Assembly: GCF_937898925.1 (NCBI RefSeq)
Contig: NZ_CALDKF010000050.1
Span: 1-6,697 of the forward strand
DNA: 6,697 nucleotides
Reading direction: 5' to 3'
Source: an uncultured Methanobrevibacter sp.
GTDB taxonomy: Archaea > Methanobacteriota > Methanobacteria > Methanobacteriales > Methanobacteriaceae
Shown here: piece after piece, positions 1 through 5,669 of the stretch
Numbering within the stretch: the first letter of the stretch is position 1
How the letters are laid out: each line of letters opens with the position of its first letter
Position numbers and translations under genes: made by a program
Notes under the pieces: generated by a model
What the model was told of the DNA's origin: nothing
What the model saw: the letters and a program-made list of their open reading frames with translations, nothing else
Databases searched by the model: none

Positions 1-54
1 GGAGAGCTCGTTGGACTTGTCAGAGCTAGTGACTTAATTAAAACTTTATTATAA
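1..54 (+). CDS. C-terminal end of a CBS-domain-like protein (partial)
   Basis: The window opens inside a reading frame that ends with TAA at 52-54. The 17 visible residues read GELVGLVRASDLIKTLL. This is the typical closing beta-strand plus helix of a CBS domain, where a 'G-x-hydrophobic-x-G-hydrophobic-V-x-x-S/A-D-hydrophobic' pattern ends the second motif. CBS domains usually bind adenosyl nucleotides and regulate an attached enzyme or transporter, or occur alone as stand-alone pairs. Which architecture applies here cannot be seen. A strong hairpin starts one base after the stop codon. Confidence is limited because the evidence is one short motif. Confidence 0.55.
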   Translation, partial: GELVGLVRASDLIKTLL

Positions 55-88
55 GTCAAGCTTTTTGACTTGCGTCAAAAACCTTGAC
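55..88 (+). repeat. Long inverted repeat / hairpin right after the CBS-protein stop
   Basis: Arms 55-69 and 74-88 are reverse complements over 14 of 15 positions, with one C-C mismatch (61/82) and a 4-nt loop TTGC. The stem begins at the base after the stop codon. It could form a 3'-end hairpin that stabilises the mRNA or takes part in termination, or it could be a dyad bound by a protein. No T-tract follows directly; the T-tract comes after the next hairpin. Confidence 0.8.
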
Positions 89-100
89 CAAAATCTTTCC

Positions 101-134
101 AATGGTTTTTTAACCATTCTTTTTTATTTTTTTT
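101..134 (+). terminator. Hairpin plus T-tract, likely transcription end of the CBS gene
   Basis: AATGGTT (101-107) and AACCATT (112-118) form a perfect 7-bp stem with a TTTT loop. A run of almost pure T follows to about 134. Archaeal RNA polymerase terminates mainly on T-tracts, so this is a good candidate end for transcription of the upstream gene. Confidence 0.6.
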
Positions 135-216
135 CTAAGAAATTTTATATACAAAAAAATCTATATTATATTCATGGATTATTATTAGTCCTAAAATTGA
201 CTTGTTTGGTGTTATT

Positions 217-236
217 TGAATTCTTTTTAGAATTCA
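217..236. repeat. Short inverted repeat around two EcoRI-like half sites
   Basis: TGAATTC (217-223) and GAATTCA (230-236) are perfect 7-bp arms around TTTTTA. They lie in the 284-bp gene-free stretch between the CBS gene and the next gene, about 50 bp upstream of that gene's TATA-like box. They could be an operator or part of an extra terminator. In DNA this AT-rich, such dyads also arise by chance. Confidence 0.35.
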
Positions 237-280
237 CTTAACATTTTTTAAGCTATTTTTCTAATTTTTTTAAGATTTAA

Positions 281-293
281 AATATTTATATTA
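281..293 (+). promoter_or_regulatory. TATA-like box upstream of the unknown 171-175 aa gene
   Basis: AATATTTATATTA at 281-293, preceded by an A-rich BRE-like stretch, fits the archaeal TATA consensus. A start site about 25 nt downstream would fall near 312-318. That leaves a short leader of roughly 20-40 nt before the TTG at 339 or the ATG at 351. Confidence 0.45.
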
Positions 294-338
294 GTTTCAA
301 TAAATGTTTTAGTATTAATTTTTTCAATCATTTTTAAT

Positions 339-866
339 TTGAGCGATAACATGTCATCTGAGCCTATTTTAGTAATAAAGGATAATGATTCAACAATTGG
401 AATCAGAGCAAGAGTTGGAGAGGAATTCTCTGAACATGAAATCCAATTGAATGTCATGCTTGCATACTATTGGGATAATGACCTTCCAGTTATAGAAAGC
501 TTGATAGGCCTTTTTGAATCAGTTGTCAAAAGGACAATCAATGAAGTCCTTCCACATGAAAATCTTTTATTGAAATATGACCTTATCACAGATGACGAGA
601 TTGAGAAAGCAAGCAGATTTGAAATTCATCTAATAGAAGTGAAAGCAGATAATCAAAGTTTAAGGTTAGATGGAAAAATACTTGCTTTAAAGGGAATTTC
701 ATCAAAAGAAGAGTATTCACAAGGAATTTTAGGCTTGAAATTTAAAAAAGAGGATGACTCAAATGATGGAATAATTGTTAAATCTGTTGAAAAGAATATT
801 CCAACTGAAAAGAAGATTTCCTTTAAGGAGTTTGCAAGGCAGCAAAGATTAAAAAATAATAATTAA
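339..866 (+). CDS. Uncharacterised 175-residue protein
   Basis: I do not recognise this protein. It is a soluble, acidic-then-basic sequence with no signal peptide, membrane segment or cysteine. Residues 8-45 look like beta strands (LVIKDNDSTIGIRARVG). Residues 50-72 look like an amphipathic helix, residues 93-135 again alternate like strands, and residues 136-175 are charged and probably flexible, ending in RQQRLKNNN. The longest frame starts with TTG at 339 (codons TTG AGC GAT AAC), but an in-frame ATG at 351 follows four codons later. Neither has a good ribosome-binding site, so a 171-residue product from 351 is equally possible. It has its own TATA-like box and converges on larE with 64 bp between stop codons, so it is not co-transcribed with the sulfur genes. 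Codon use matches its neighbours. It is a real gene by length and composition, of unknown function. Confidence 0.8.
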   Translation: MSDNMSSEPILVIKDNDSTIGIRARVGEEFSEHEIQLNVMLAYYWDNDLPVIESLIGLFESVVKRTINEVLPHENLLLKYDLITDDEIEKASRFEIHLIEVKADNQSLRLDGKILALKGISSKEEYSQGILGLKFKKEDDSNDGIIVKSVEKNIPTEKKISFKEFARQQRLKNNN

Positions 867-907
867 AAAAAATTGAAAAATAGGATTTTTAAAATTAATA
901 ATTAATT

Positions 908-945
908 AAAAAAAAGTAAATGAAGAAGAACTATACAGTTCTTCT
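908..945 (-). terminator. Intrinsic-type terminator overlapping the larE stop codon
   Basis: AGAAGAACT (924-932) and AGTTCTTCT (937-945) form a perfect 9-bp stem with an ATAC loop. The stem includes the larE TAG stop at 931-933. On the minus strand it is followed about 9 nt later by eight consecutive T (plus-strand A run near 908-915). This is the only strong terminator-like structure in the convergent gap. Confidence 0.6.
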
Positions 946-2010
946 AATAAATGGCAATATCTTTACTAAAGATTCTTTTGCATCTTCCTTGTTTTTATTG
1001 TTTTCAATGCTTATATTTCCATCTCTAAATATCCTAGACTCTTTTTCATCAATATGCAATTTGATGTATCCGATATCCTCAATAGTCTCAATATTGCTTA
1101 TATGGTCATTTTCCTTATTTTTAAGAATCCTATCGGTTTCTAAAATATTGATTCCAAATGGCAATCTCTTTCTAAGTGTAAGATTATTCGCTCCTTTTTC
1201 AAGCTCATCATCTAAGATAAGCTCATCATCACTTTCGATTGCCTTAAGATTCAATAGGATCTTGTCATATTGGGATAATTTCAATTCTTCAACAATTGAA
1301 TCTATCTTTTCCTTATCTAAAATGGTATCCAAATCACTTAATTCGATTGTAGCCACATTTTTCTCTTCTCTAAGCTTGACTACATCAGAACCTGTGATTT
1401 CTTTCACATATGCTTCACAATGGTCTATCCTATTCACCTTATCGATTGTTACGGTTTCATTAGTCTTGACCCTTGTTGCGAGACAAGTTGTGGAATTTGA
1501 GTATTCAATATTGTTTTCATCAAGGAACTTATGAATCTCATAGGTTTCAAGTTCAGCTTCAATGAATGGGCTTTCAATTTCATACTCATATTTCATGAGT
1601 ATCCCAGGCCTATCATGAGTAAGGTCTGTTACATTGTTTCCATCTATGATAATTTCATATCCTTCTTCATTAGCCCTTTGTTTAATTGCACCATACATCA
1701 ATCTTCTGCATACTAAACATCTTTGTGGAGCATTTTCAACAACATCACCTACATCAAGGAAATTACTTTCAATAATTTCGTGTCTTATTCCAAGTTCAGA
1801 TGTTCTTCTTTTTGCAAATTCCAAAAATCCAGTTGGAAAAATCTGGTTGTCATAAGTGATTGCAAGCACATCTGCACCAGCTTCCTTTGCAAGGTATGCA
1901 AGCAATGTGCTGTCTGCTCCACCAGAGAAAGCTAAAGCTACTTTGCCATAGTCTTTAAATATTTCTTTTACTTTATTTATTTTGATATTTGTATTCATAT
2001 TTGGCCTCAT
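931..2010 (-). CDS. larE: LarE-family PP-loop sulfur transferase, three-cysteine type with C-terminal extension
   Basis: This belongs to the PP-loop ATP pyrophosphatase superfamily. LarE adenylates a carboxylate (P2CMN in nickel-pincer cofactor synthesis) and replaces it with sulfur. Visible features are the PP-loop SGGADS (residues 29-34), the CLVC motif (Cys98, Cys101), DGNNVTDL (123-130) with HDRPG (132-136), and CLATR (Cys176-Arg180). Cys98, Cys101 and Cys176 match the three-cysteine pattern reported for [4Fe-4S]-dependent LarE such as the Thermotoga protein; the Lactobacillus enzyme instead sacrifices a single cysteine. The usual fold seems to end near residue 260, against about 270 residues for typical LarE. 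Residues 261-359 are extra and charged. The listed start has no ribosome-binding site; ATG at 1998 (codon 5) has GAGG six bases upstream and is the more likely start, giving 355 residues. It lies downstream of tfuA on the same strand, with 154-166 bp between them and a candidate promoter of its own. No larB or larC is visible. The family is clear; the substrate here is unknown. Confidence 0.88.
   Translation of the reverse strand: MRPNMNTNIKINKVKEIFKDYGKVALAFSGGADSTLLAYLAKEAGADVLAITYDNQIFPTGFLEFAKRRTSELGIRHEIIESNFLDVGDVVENAPQRCLVCRRLMYGAIKQRANEEGYEIIIDGNNVTDLTHDRPGILMKYEYEIESPFIEAELETYEIHKFLDENNIEYSNSTTCLATRVKTNETVTIDKVNRIDHCEAYVKEITGSDVVKLREEKNVATIELSDLDTILDKEKIDSIVEELKLSQYDKILLNLKAIESDDELILDDELEKGANNLTLRKRLPFGINILETDRILKNKENDHISNIETIEDIGYIKLHIDEKESRIFRDGNISIENNKNKEDAKESLVKILPFIRRTV
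2003..2009 (-). promoter_or_regulatory. Ribosome-binding site that decides the larE start
   Basis: On the minus strand the sequence reads TGAGGCCAAATATG, with GAGG six bases before the ATG at 1998. The upstream ATG at 2010 overlaps this site and has only AT-rich sequence before it. Translation therefore most likely begins at 1998, four codons inside the longest frame. Confidence 0.6.
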
Positions 2011-2015
2011 TAACT

Positions 2016-2039
2016 TAATAATAAATTCATTTATTATTA
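2016..2039. repeat. Perfect 11-bp-arm palindrome just upstream of larE
   Basis: TAATAATAAAT (2016-2026) and ATTTATTATTA (2029-2039) are perfect reverse complements around a 2-nt centre (TC). The palindrome ends six bases before the larE ribosome-binding site and would lie in the 5' leader if transcription starts near 2055. It may be an operator or a leader hairpin affecting larE translation. All arm bases are A or T, which lowers the weight of the match. Confidence 0.5.
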
Positions 2040-2044
2040 GTTTA

Positions 2045-2086
2045 ATTTGATTAATCGCCCGAGTTCAATATCATATCAAATATAAA
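2045..2086 (-). promoter_or_regulatory. Candidate larE promoter with overlapping inverted repeat
   Basis: On the minus strand TTTATATTT (2086-2078) is a good TATA-like box, predicting a start near 2055. ATTTGAT (2045-2051) and ATCAAAT (2075-2081) form 7-bp arms 23 nt apart that overlap the box and span the predicted start. Between them is an unusually GC-rich patch for a spacer (CGCCCGAG, 2057-2064). This suggests larE can be transcribed separately from tfuA. Confidence 0.4.
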
Positions 2087-2164
2087 AAAATAATAAATTA
2101 ACTATTGTTATATTATTCATTGCTTTTAAAATTTTCTATATCAACGTTATATTCTAAAATGAGC

Positions 2165-2800
2165 TTATTCTAAGTTTTTAATGTATTCCAAGACTTTAAT
2201 TGCATCCAAGTATTTGATGTCCTTCTCCTTCAATATGAAATCGATAAGCTTGGTTTTCTTTTTATCTTCCATTTCCACTTTTGAGAATATGTTTTGATAT
2301 GAACGTTTAGGGTAATAGATCTCTTTGGCAATATTGTGAATGTAATCCTTTTCCTCTTCAGTGATTATTTCTTCCTTAACCGCCAAGTCCAGTTTGTAGT
2401 CAACATTTACAAGAGCTTCGGATAATGGAACTTGATTTACTGGGTCAAAACTTAAAGCCACATCGTCATCTGAAGTAATTGCTCCAGTTCTGTACGCCTT
2501 GTAAACATAACCGATTCCAATCATGCCTAAATCATCAAGCTCTGATGCTCTTAAAGCGCCCATACTACTTCCTCCAACTACAGTTATTCCCTTGTCCAAT
2601 GCCTTCATGATTTCCTTATGGGCAACTGCAGGAGTGTGGTGGAAAGCGCCATCAATGATTCCTATGATGTCTGGCTTTTCAGATATTGCCTTTAGGATGT
2701 CTCCTCTTTTAACTGGAGGCCTATAGTCTGCATCAAGTATTGTTTTAGCCTCATCTTCCAATATGGATAATCCTAAATAAACGATGATTTTTTTAGTCAT
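2165..2800 (-). CDS. tfuA: TfuA-like protein, partner of YcaO in thioamide formation
   Basis: The sequence carries the TfuA core in order: YLGLSI near the N-terminus (8-13), the PPVKRGDI block (28-35), IIDGAFHHTPAVAHKEI (48-64), GGSSMGALRASEL (76-88), GIGYVYKAYRTGAI (95-108) and DDDVALSFD (111-119). The length of 211 residues fits the family. TfuA proteins act with YcaO enzymes that put thioamides into peptide backbones. In methanogens the pair is needed for the thioglycine of McrA in Methanosarcina acetivorans, and TfuA is thought to help deliver or release sulfur. The gene starts 41 bp after the ycaO stop, so the two probably share a transcript; AGAG lies about eight bases before the ATG. 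The C-terminal 70 residues are helical and charged. No truncation or missing block is seen. The family call is firm; the exact chemistry of TfuA is not settled. Confidence 0.92.
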   Translation of the reverse strand: MTKKIIVYLGLSILEDEAKTILDADYRPPVKRGDILKAISEKPDIIGIIDGAFHHTPAVAHKEIMKALDKGITVVGGSSMGALRASELDDLGMIGIGYVYKAYRTGAITSDDDVALSFDPVNQVPLSEALVNVDYKLDLAVKEEIITEEEKDYIHNIAKEIYYPKRSYQNIFSKVEMEDKKKTKLIDFILKEKDIKYLDAIKVLEYIKNLE

Positions 2801-2841
2801 GTTAAAATCTCTTAAAATTAATGATAATTATAAATTTATTT

Positions 2842-4095
2842 TTAAATTAATCCTCTACGTGCTTTTCTATCATATTCCAAAGCGCGATTGCCTAACCTTT
2901 CCTCATCCAATGAATAGAGCTCTGCTTTCGGAATGATTACCCTTGCAACATTGATTCCGATTTCATCTCTTGTAAGGTCAGTGTATAATATTTTATTGAA
3001 TCCAACTTTCTGAACCTCTTCAATGCTTGTTTCAATGTCCTTTTTGATTGAATGTGAGCTTTTGTCTTCAATATCGCCAAGATTTATGGTTTCATCTTCC
3101 CTTTGGAAGTAATGCCTGTTCATTCTCTTCATGTGTTCATAGCCTGATTTTCTCATGAAGTCTGCTCTGATTGTGTCTTCACGGGTACCATGGATTTGGG
3201 TTGCTCTGCTTTGTGCAACTTCAGTAAGTGCTCTGATGACCGCAACTTCAGGGTTCAAGTGGGTTCCAACACCTAAAGTGAGAAGTGCCGGATCCTTAAG
3301 GACTGTATCATCAGCACTTGCAGCTATTGTTGTTATCTTCAAGTCTGCTGTAATGTCCATAAGCTTAATATCAATTCCTTGGCTATTGAACTTGTCTAAG
3401 AGTTCATTGATAATCTCGTTATCAATGCTTTCTTGGTTTATTTCTTTTTTATTTCTTTTAGTAAGTTCGAATATGCTCCATGCATCCCTTTCAACAACTT
3501 CAAAGATACCGTGCAAAACGGATTCCTCTATGATGTTTCCAGATGCAAGACCATTGGTGTTTCCTTTAAAAATAGCTATTGGACTAGGGCTCACTTCCCT
3601 TGTAGGAATATATGGGTGGAAAACAGCATTAGATGGAACATATATTGTCTCTTCGCTTATGATGTCTTCAGCTTCAATCCATTCAAGCCTTGAATTTTCA
3701 ACATTTTCATTGCCGTAATTCTTTGGCAAGAGGAGGTCTTTAGGATCAAGAACATTCCTTTCATTTTTAATGTTGTTGTAAGTGTCTACAAATGTCCTCT
3801 CAGTATCGATATCCTGTCTTTCTGCAGAATACCTTTCGAATCCTTCCATCATTGCAGATGCCTTTGCCTGCTCTTTGGTAGCGCCCTTTCCTGCATAGAC
3901 GCTTACGCTTCCAGACTGTGCAGTTGGACGGATAGCTGAAAATACTGGAATCTTGACTCTATCCAAGTCTGTGATATCAGTCAATCTGGTTATTCCAGCG
4001 GTTCTAAGCTTTTTCTCATTTATCTCAATTGTTTCTTTTGGGTCTTTCACTCTATGGGTTCCCTTAAAGAATTTTATTGGAATATCTTCAAACAT
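2842..4095 (-). CDS. ycaO: YcaO enzyme, probable McrA-glycine thioamidation (methanogenesis marker 1)
   Basis: YcaO enzymes use ATP to phosphorylate a peptide amide oxygen so that a nucleophile, here sulfide or a sulfur donor, can replace it. The ATP-binding signature SxxxExxER is intact (Ser80, Glu84, Glu87, Arg88). It is followed by ExxERDA (Glu199, Glu202, Arg203, Asp204) and ExxQxR (Glu292, Gln295, Arg297). KGNTNGLASGN (177-187) and LGVGTHLNPEVA (274-285) are also typical. The 417-residue length and tfuA next door match the methanogen protein that makes thioglycine in McrA, the alpha subunit of methyl-coenzyme M reductase. There is no precursor-peptide gene or leader-binding domain nearby, which argues against a natural-product role. 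The ATG at 4095 has AAGGA about eight to nine bases upstream. It is the first gene of the likely ycaO-tfuA operon and diverges from the M24 peptidase gene. The substrate is inferred from family and organism type. Confidence 0.92.
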   Translation of the reverse strand: MFEDIPIKFFKGTHRVKDPKETIEINEKKLRTAGITRLTDITDLDRVKIPVFSAIRPTAQSGSVSVYAGKGATKEQAKASAMMEGFERYSAERQDIDTERTFVDTYNNIKNERNVLDPKDLLLPKNYGNENVENSRLEWIEAEDIISEETIYVPSNAVFHPYIPTREVSPSPIAIFKGNTNGLASGNIIEESVLHGIFEVVERDAWSIFELTKRNKKEINQESIDNEIINELLDKFNSQGIDIKLMDITADLKITTIAASADDTVLKDPALLTLGVGTHLNPEVAVIRALTEVAQSRATQIHGTREDTIRADFMRKSGYEHMKRMNRHYFQREDETINLGDIEDKSSHSIKKDIETSIEEVQKVGFNKILYTDLTRDEIGINVARVIIPKAELYSLDEERLGNRALEYDRKARRGLI

Positions 4096-4246
4096 GTTTT
4101 TTATCCTTAGCTATTTTTAAAATCTTTTTATATTTGTAATATTTATATTATGTAATTGATTATTTATAATAATTGTTATAGGATAATTTCGATCATTCGT
4201 TTAATTTTTAAATAATAAGTGATATATATTCAATTGAGGCTTTCAA
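4096..4246. promoter_or_regulatory. Divergent promoter region between ycaO and the M24 peptidase
   Basis: This 151-bp spacer must serve both genes. For ycaO the best TATA-like box is TAATATAAAT on the minus strand (4150-4141), predicting a start near 4118 with the AAGGA site inside the short leader. For the peptidase, TTTATAAT (4164-4170 region) and TTTTTAAATAATA (4205-4216 region) are both possible. GATATATATT (4221-4230) is too close to the ATG unless the message is leaderless. ATTATT-TAT-AATAAT (4159-4173) is a 15-bp palindrome in the middle and a possible shared operator. Confidence 0.45.
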
Positions 4247-5290
4247 ATGCAAATTAAGGATAATGAGATTCATAATTTTCATATAAAAAACATATTGAAA
4301 AAATTGGAAGAGAAAGAATTGGATGCCATATTGGTGGCTAATTTCAACAATATCTACTACTTGTCCGGATACTTGTCAACAAGCTTTGCATTCATGATAA
4401 TCAAGGAAAATCCAATCATATTTGTTTCTGGAATGGATATGGAAAATGCAACCAATACATCTTCCATAGATATTGTGAAATATGAATCATTTGATAAGAT
4501 GATTGAATATCTAAAAGATGAGGGAATCAAGAGCTTAGCCATTGAATCAGACTTGACTGCAAGCGTTTATGAAAAGTTCAAGGACTTCAATCTCACTATC
4601 TCCAATGCAATCTCAACTGAAAGGATGATAAAATCTGATGATGAAATTGAAAAGATGCTTAAGGCAACTGATATTGCACATAAGTCACTCCTTGAATTGG
4701 ATGTCCGCTCCAAGCAGGAAAAAGGAGCAGAAGAATGGGAATGTGCATATGAATTAGGCTATCTGATGAGAAAGAACGGAGCAACAGTTGAATCATTTGA
4801 TACAATATTTGCATCTGGCCCTGTATCCTCATTGCCTCATTCAACTCCAAGGCAACATGTCCTTGAAACTCCAGTTTTAGTTGATTACGGCTGCAAGTTT
4901 GAGGGATATTGCTCTGACACAACAAGAACTTTCATCTACACAGAAAGGCAGGAAGAAATATCCAATATAGTTCTTGAAGCTCATGACAAGGCCATTGATG
5001 CTGTTAAGGCAGGTGTAAAAGCTTGTGAGGTGGATAAGGTGGCAAGAGATATAATAACTGAATATGGATATGGCGATAAGTTCATTCACAGCACTGGCCA
5101 TAGCTTAGGATTGGATATTCATGAAAATCCTTCAGTTTCCCTAAAGGATCAAACTGTTTTGGAGAACAATATGATTATTACAATTGAGCCGGGAATCTAT
5201 CTTGAAGGCGAGTTTGGAATAAGGATAGAGGATATGGTTTTAGTTGACAAAAAGGGTAGATTGATTGGTAATTTGCCTCAAATATTATAA
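4247..5290 (+). CDS. pepQ: M24-family Xaa-Pro dipeptidase (prolidase)
   Basis: This is a cytoplasmic dinuclear-metal peptidase of the pita-bread fold that cleaves Xaa-Pro dipeptides or removes N-terminal residues before proline. Residues 1-125 form the creatinase-like N-terminal domain (LDAILVANFNNIYYLSGY at 25-42). Residues 130-347 are the M24 catalytic domain. All five metal ligands are visible: Asp213 (DYG), Asp224 (SDTTR), His285 (TGHSLG), Glu314 (IEPGIY) and Glu328 (RIEDM). The substrate histidines His198 (LPHS) and His292 (IHE) are also present. The length of 347 matches the archaeal prolidase of Pyrococcus furiosus (348), and the spacing of ligands agrees with it. GAGG at 4236-4239 lies seven bases before the ATG and supports the start. 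It diverges from ycaO with no obvious functional link. Whether it is a prolidase or an aminopeptidase P-like enzyme cannot be fixed from sequence; length and ligands favour prolidase. Confidence 0.92.
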   Translation: MQIKDNEIHNFHIKNILKKLEEKELDAILVANFNNIYYLSGYLSTSFAFMIIKENPIIFVSGMDMENATNTSSIDIVKYESFDKMIEYLKDEGIKSLAIESDLTASVYEKFKDFNLTISNAISTERMIKSDDEIEKMLKATDIAHKSLLELDVRSKQEKGAEEWECAYELGYLMRKNGATVESFDTIFASGPVSSLPHSTPRQHVLETPVLVDYGCKFEGYCSDTTRTFIYTERQEEISNIVLEAHDKAIDAVKAGVKACEVDKVARDIITEYGYGDKFIHSTGHSLGLDIHENPSVSLKDQTVLENNMIITIEPGIYLEGEFGIRIEDMVLVDKKGRLIGNLPQIL

Positions 5291-5320
5291 TTTTTCTTTT
5301 TTATTTTCATTTTTTATTTA
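5291..5320 (+). terminator. T-tract terminator after the M24 gene
   Basis: The stop codon is followed at once by several runs of four to six T (5291-5318) with no clear stem. This is the usual archaeal T-tract form of transcription end. Confidence 0.5.
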
Positions 5321-5358
5321 CACACTACTTTTTCAAGATATTTCTTATTTTTTCACCA

Positions 5359-5387
5359 TACCTTTTAATTTTTTAATTTAAGAGGTA
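5359..5387. promoter_or_regulatory. Inverted repeat, candidate operator of the toxin-antitoxin pair
   Basis: TACCTTTTAA (5359-5368) and TTAAGAGGTA (5378-5387) pair at 9 of 10 positions around a 9-nt AT centre. The repeat ends one base before the TATA-like box of the antitoxin gene. AbrB-type antitoxins commonly bind such dyads to repress their own operon, so this is the best operator candidate. It could instead be a late terminator hairpin of the upstream gene. Confidence 0.5.
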
Positions 5388-5399
5388 AAAAATATATAT
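5388..5399 (+). promoter_or_regulatory. TATA-like box of the toxin-antitoxin operon
   Basis: AAAATATATAT with an A-rich BRE-like lead fits an archaeal promoter. A start about 25 nt downstream would fall near 5418, leaving a leader of about 15 nt that contains the AGGTGAT ribosome-binding site (5423-5429). AATATAATATT (5407-5417) is an 11-bp palindrome between the box and the gene. Confidence 0.5.
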
Positions 5400-5429
5400 G
5401 CCTTTTAATATAATATTTTAATAGGTGAT

Positions 5430-5669
5430 ATGATGGTTAATGTGGGTACCACTAGGATTTATAAAAACAATCAAACTACCATTCCATCTAAAATCAGAAA
5501 GCTATTTGACGTTTCTGAAGATACAGTGATGGATTGGGATTTGAATTCTGATAATGTCATAACTATAACTTTTAAAAGCAAAAAGTCTTCAATTCATGAT
5601 TTGGCAGGATTAGGCAAAAGCAAAGAGACTACAAATGCAGTGGAATTAAAGAGGAGCTTGTATAAATGA
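5430..5669 (+). CDS. AbrB/SpoVT-type antitoxin of a PIN-toxin pair
   Basis: This is a small swapped-hairpin DNA-binding protein. Residues 6-50 follow the AbrB pattern: a first strand (TTRIYKNNQTTIP), the short helix SKIRKLFDV, then the strands DTVMDWDLNSDNVITITF. Residues 51-79 (from KSKKSSIHDLAG) would wrap around and block the toxin, and the short basic helix ELKRSLYK closes the chain. The family role is to neutralise the paired nuclease and repress the operon. Two ATG codons stand in tandem; the second (5433) is better placed, five bases after GGTG, so the true product probably has 78 residues. Its TGA overlaps the toxin ATG by four bases, which implies coupled translation. The promoter and a dyad lie just upstream. 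The family call is firm from pattern and pairing, but no specific vapB subgroup can be named. Confidence 0.85.
   Translation: MMVNVGTTRIYKNNQTTIPSKIRKLFDVSEDTVMDWDLNSDNVITITFKSKKSSIHDLAGLGKSKETTNAVELKRSLYK

Noticed and set aside
248..457. 69-codon minus-strand frame over the start of the unknown gene
   Set aside because: It covers AT-rich spacer and the antisense of a better frame, with a low-complexity C-terminus and no promoter of its own.
920..1534. 204-codon plus-strand frame opposite larE
   Set aside because: It is a serine/phenylalanine/isoleucine-rich mirror of larE codons, with no motif, and larE itself has clear catalytic motifs on the other strand.
2047..2081. Possible tRNA T-arm (GAGTTCAAT) in the spacer upstream of larE
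   Set aside because: No acceptor or anticodon stems can be drawn around it, and the stretch is explained as promoter DNA.
3155..3718. 187-codon plus-strand frame opposite ycaO that looks membrane-like
   Set aside because: The hydrophobic, serine-rich run is the antisense of conserved YcaO sequence; the intact YcaO motifs lie on the other strand.
2842..4095. YcaO as part of a peptide natural-product (thioamitide or azoline) cluster
   Set aside because: There is no precursor peptide, dehydrogenase, leader-binding domain, protease or exporter nearby; the methanogen McrA role fits better.
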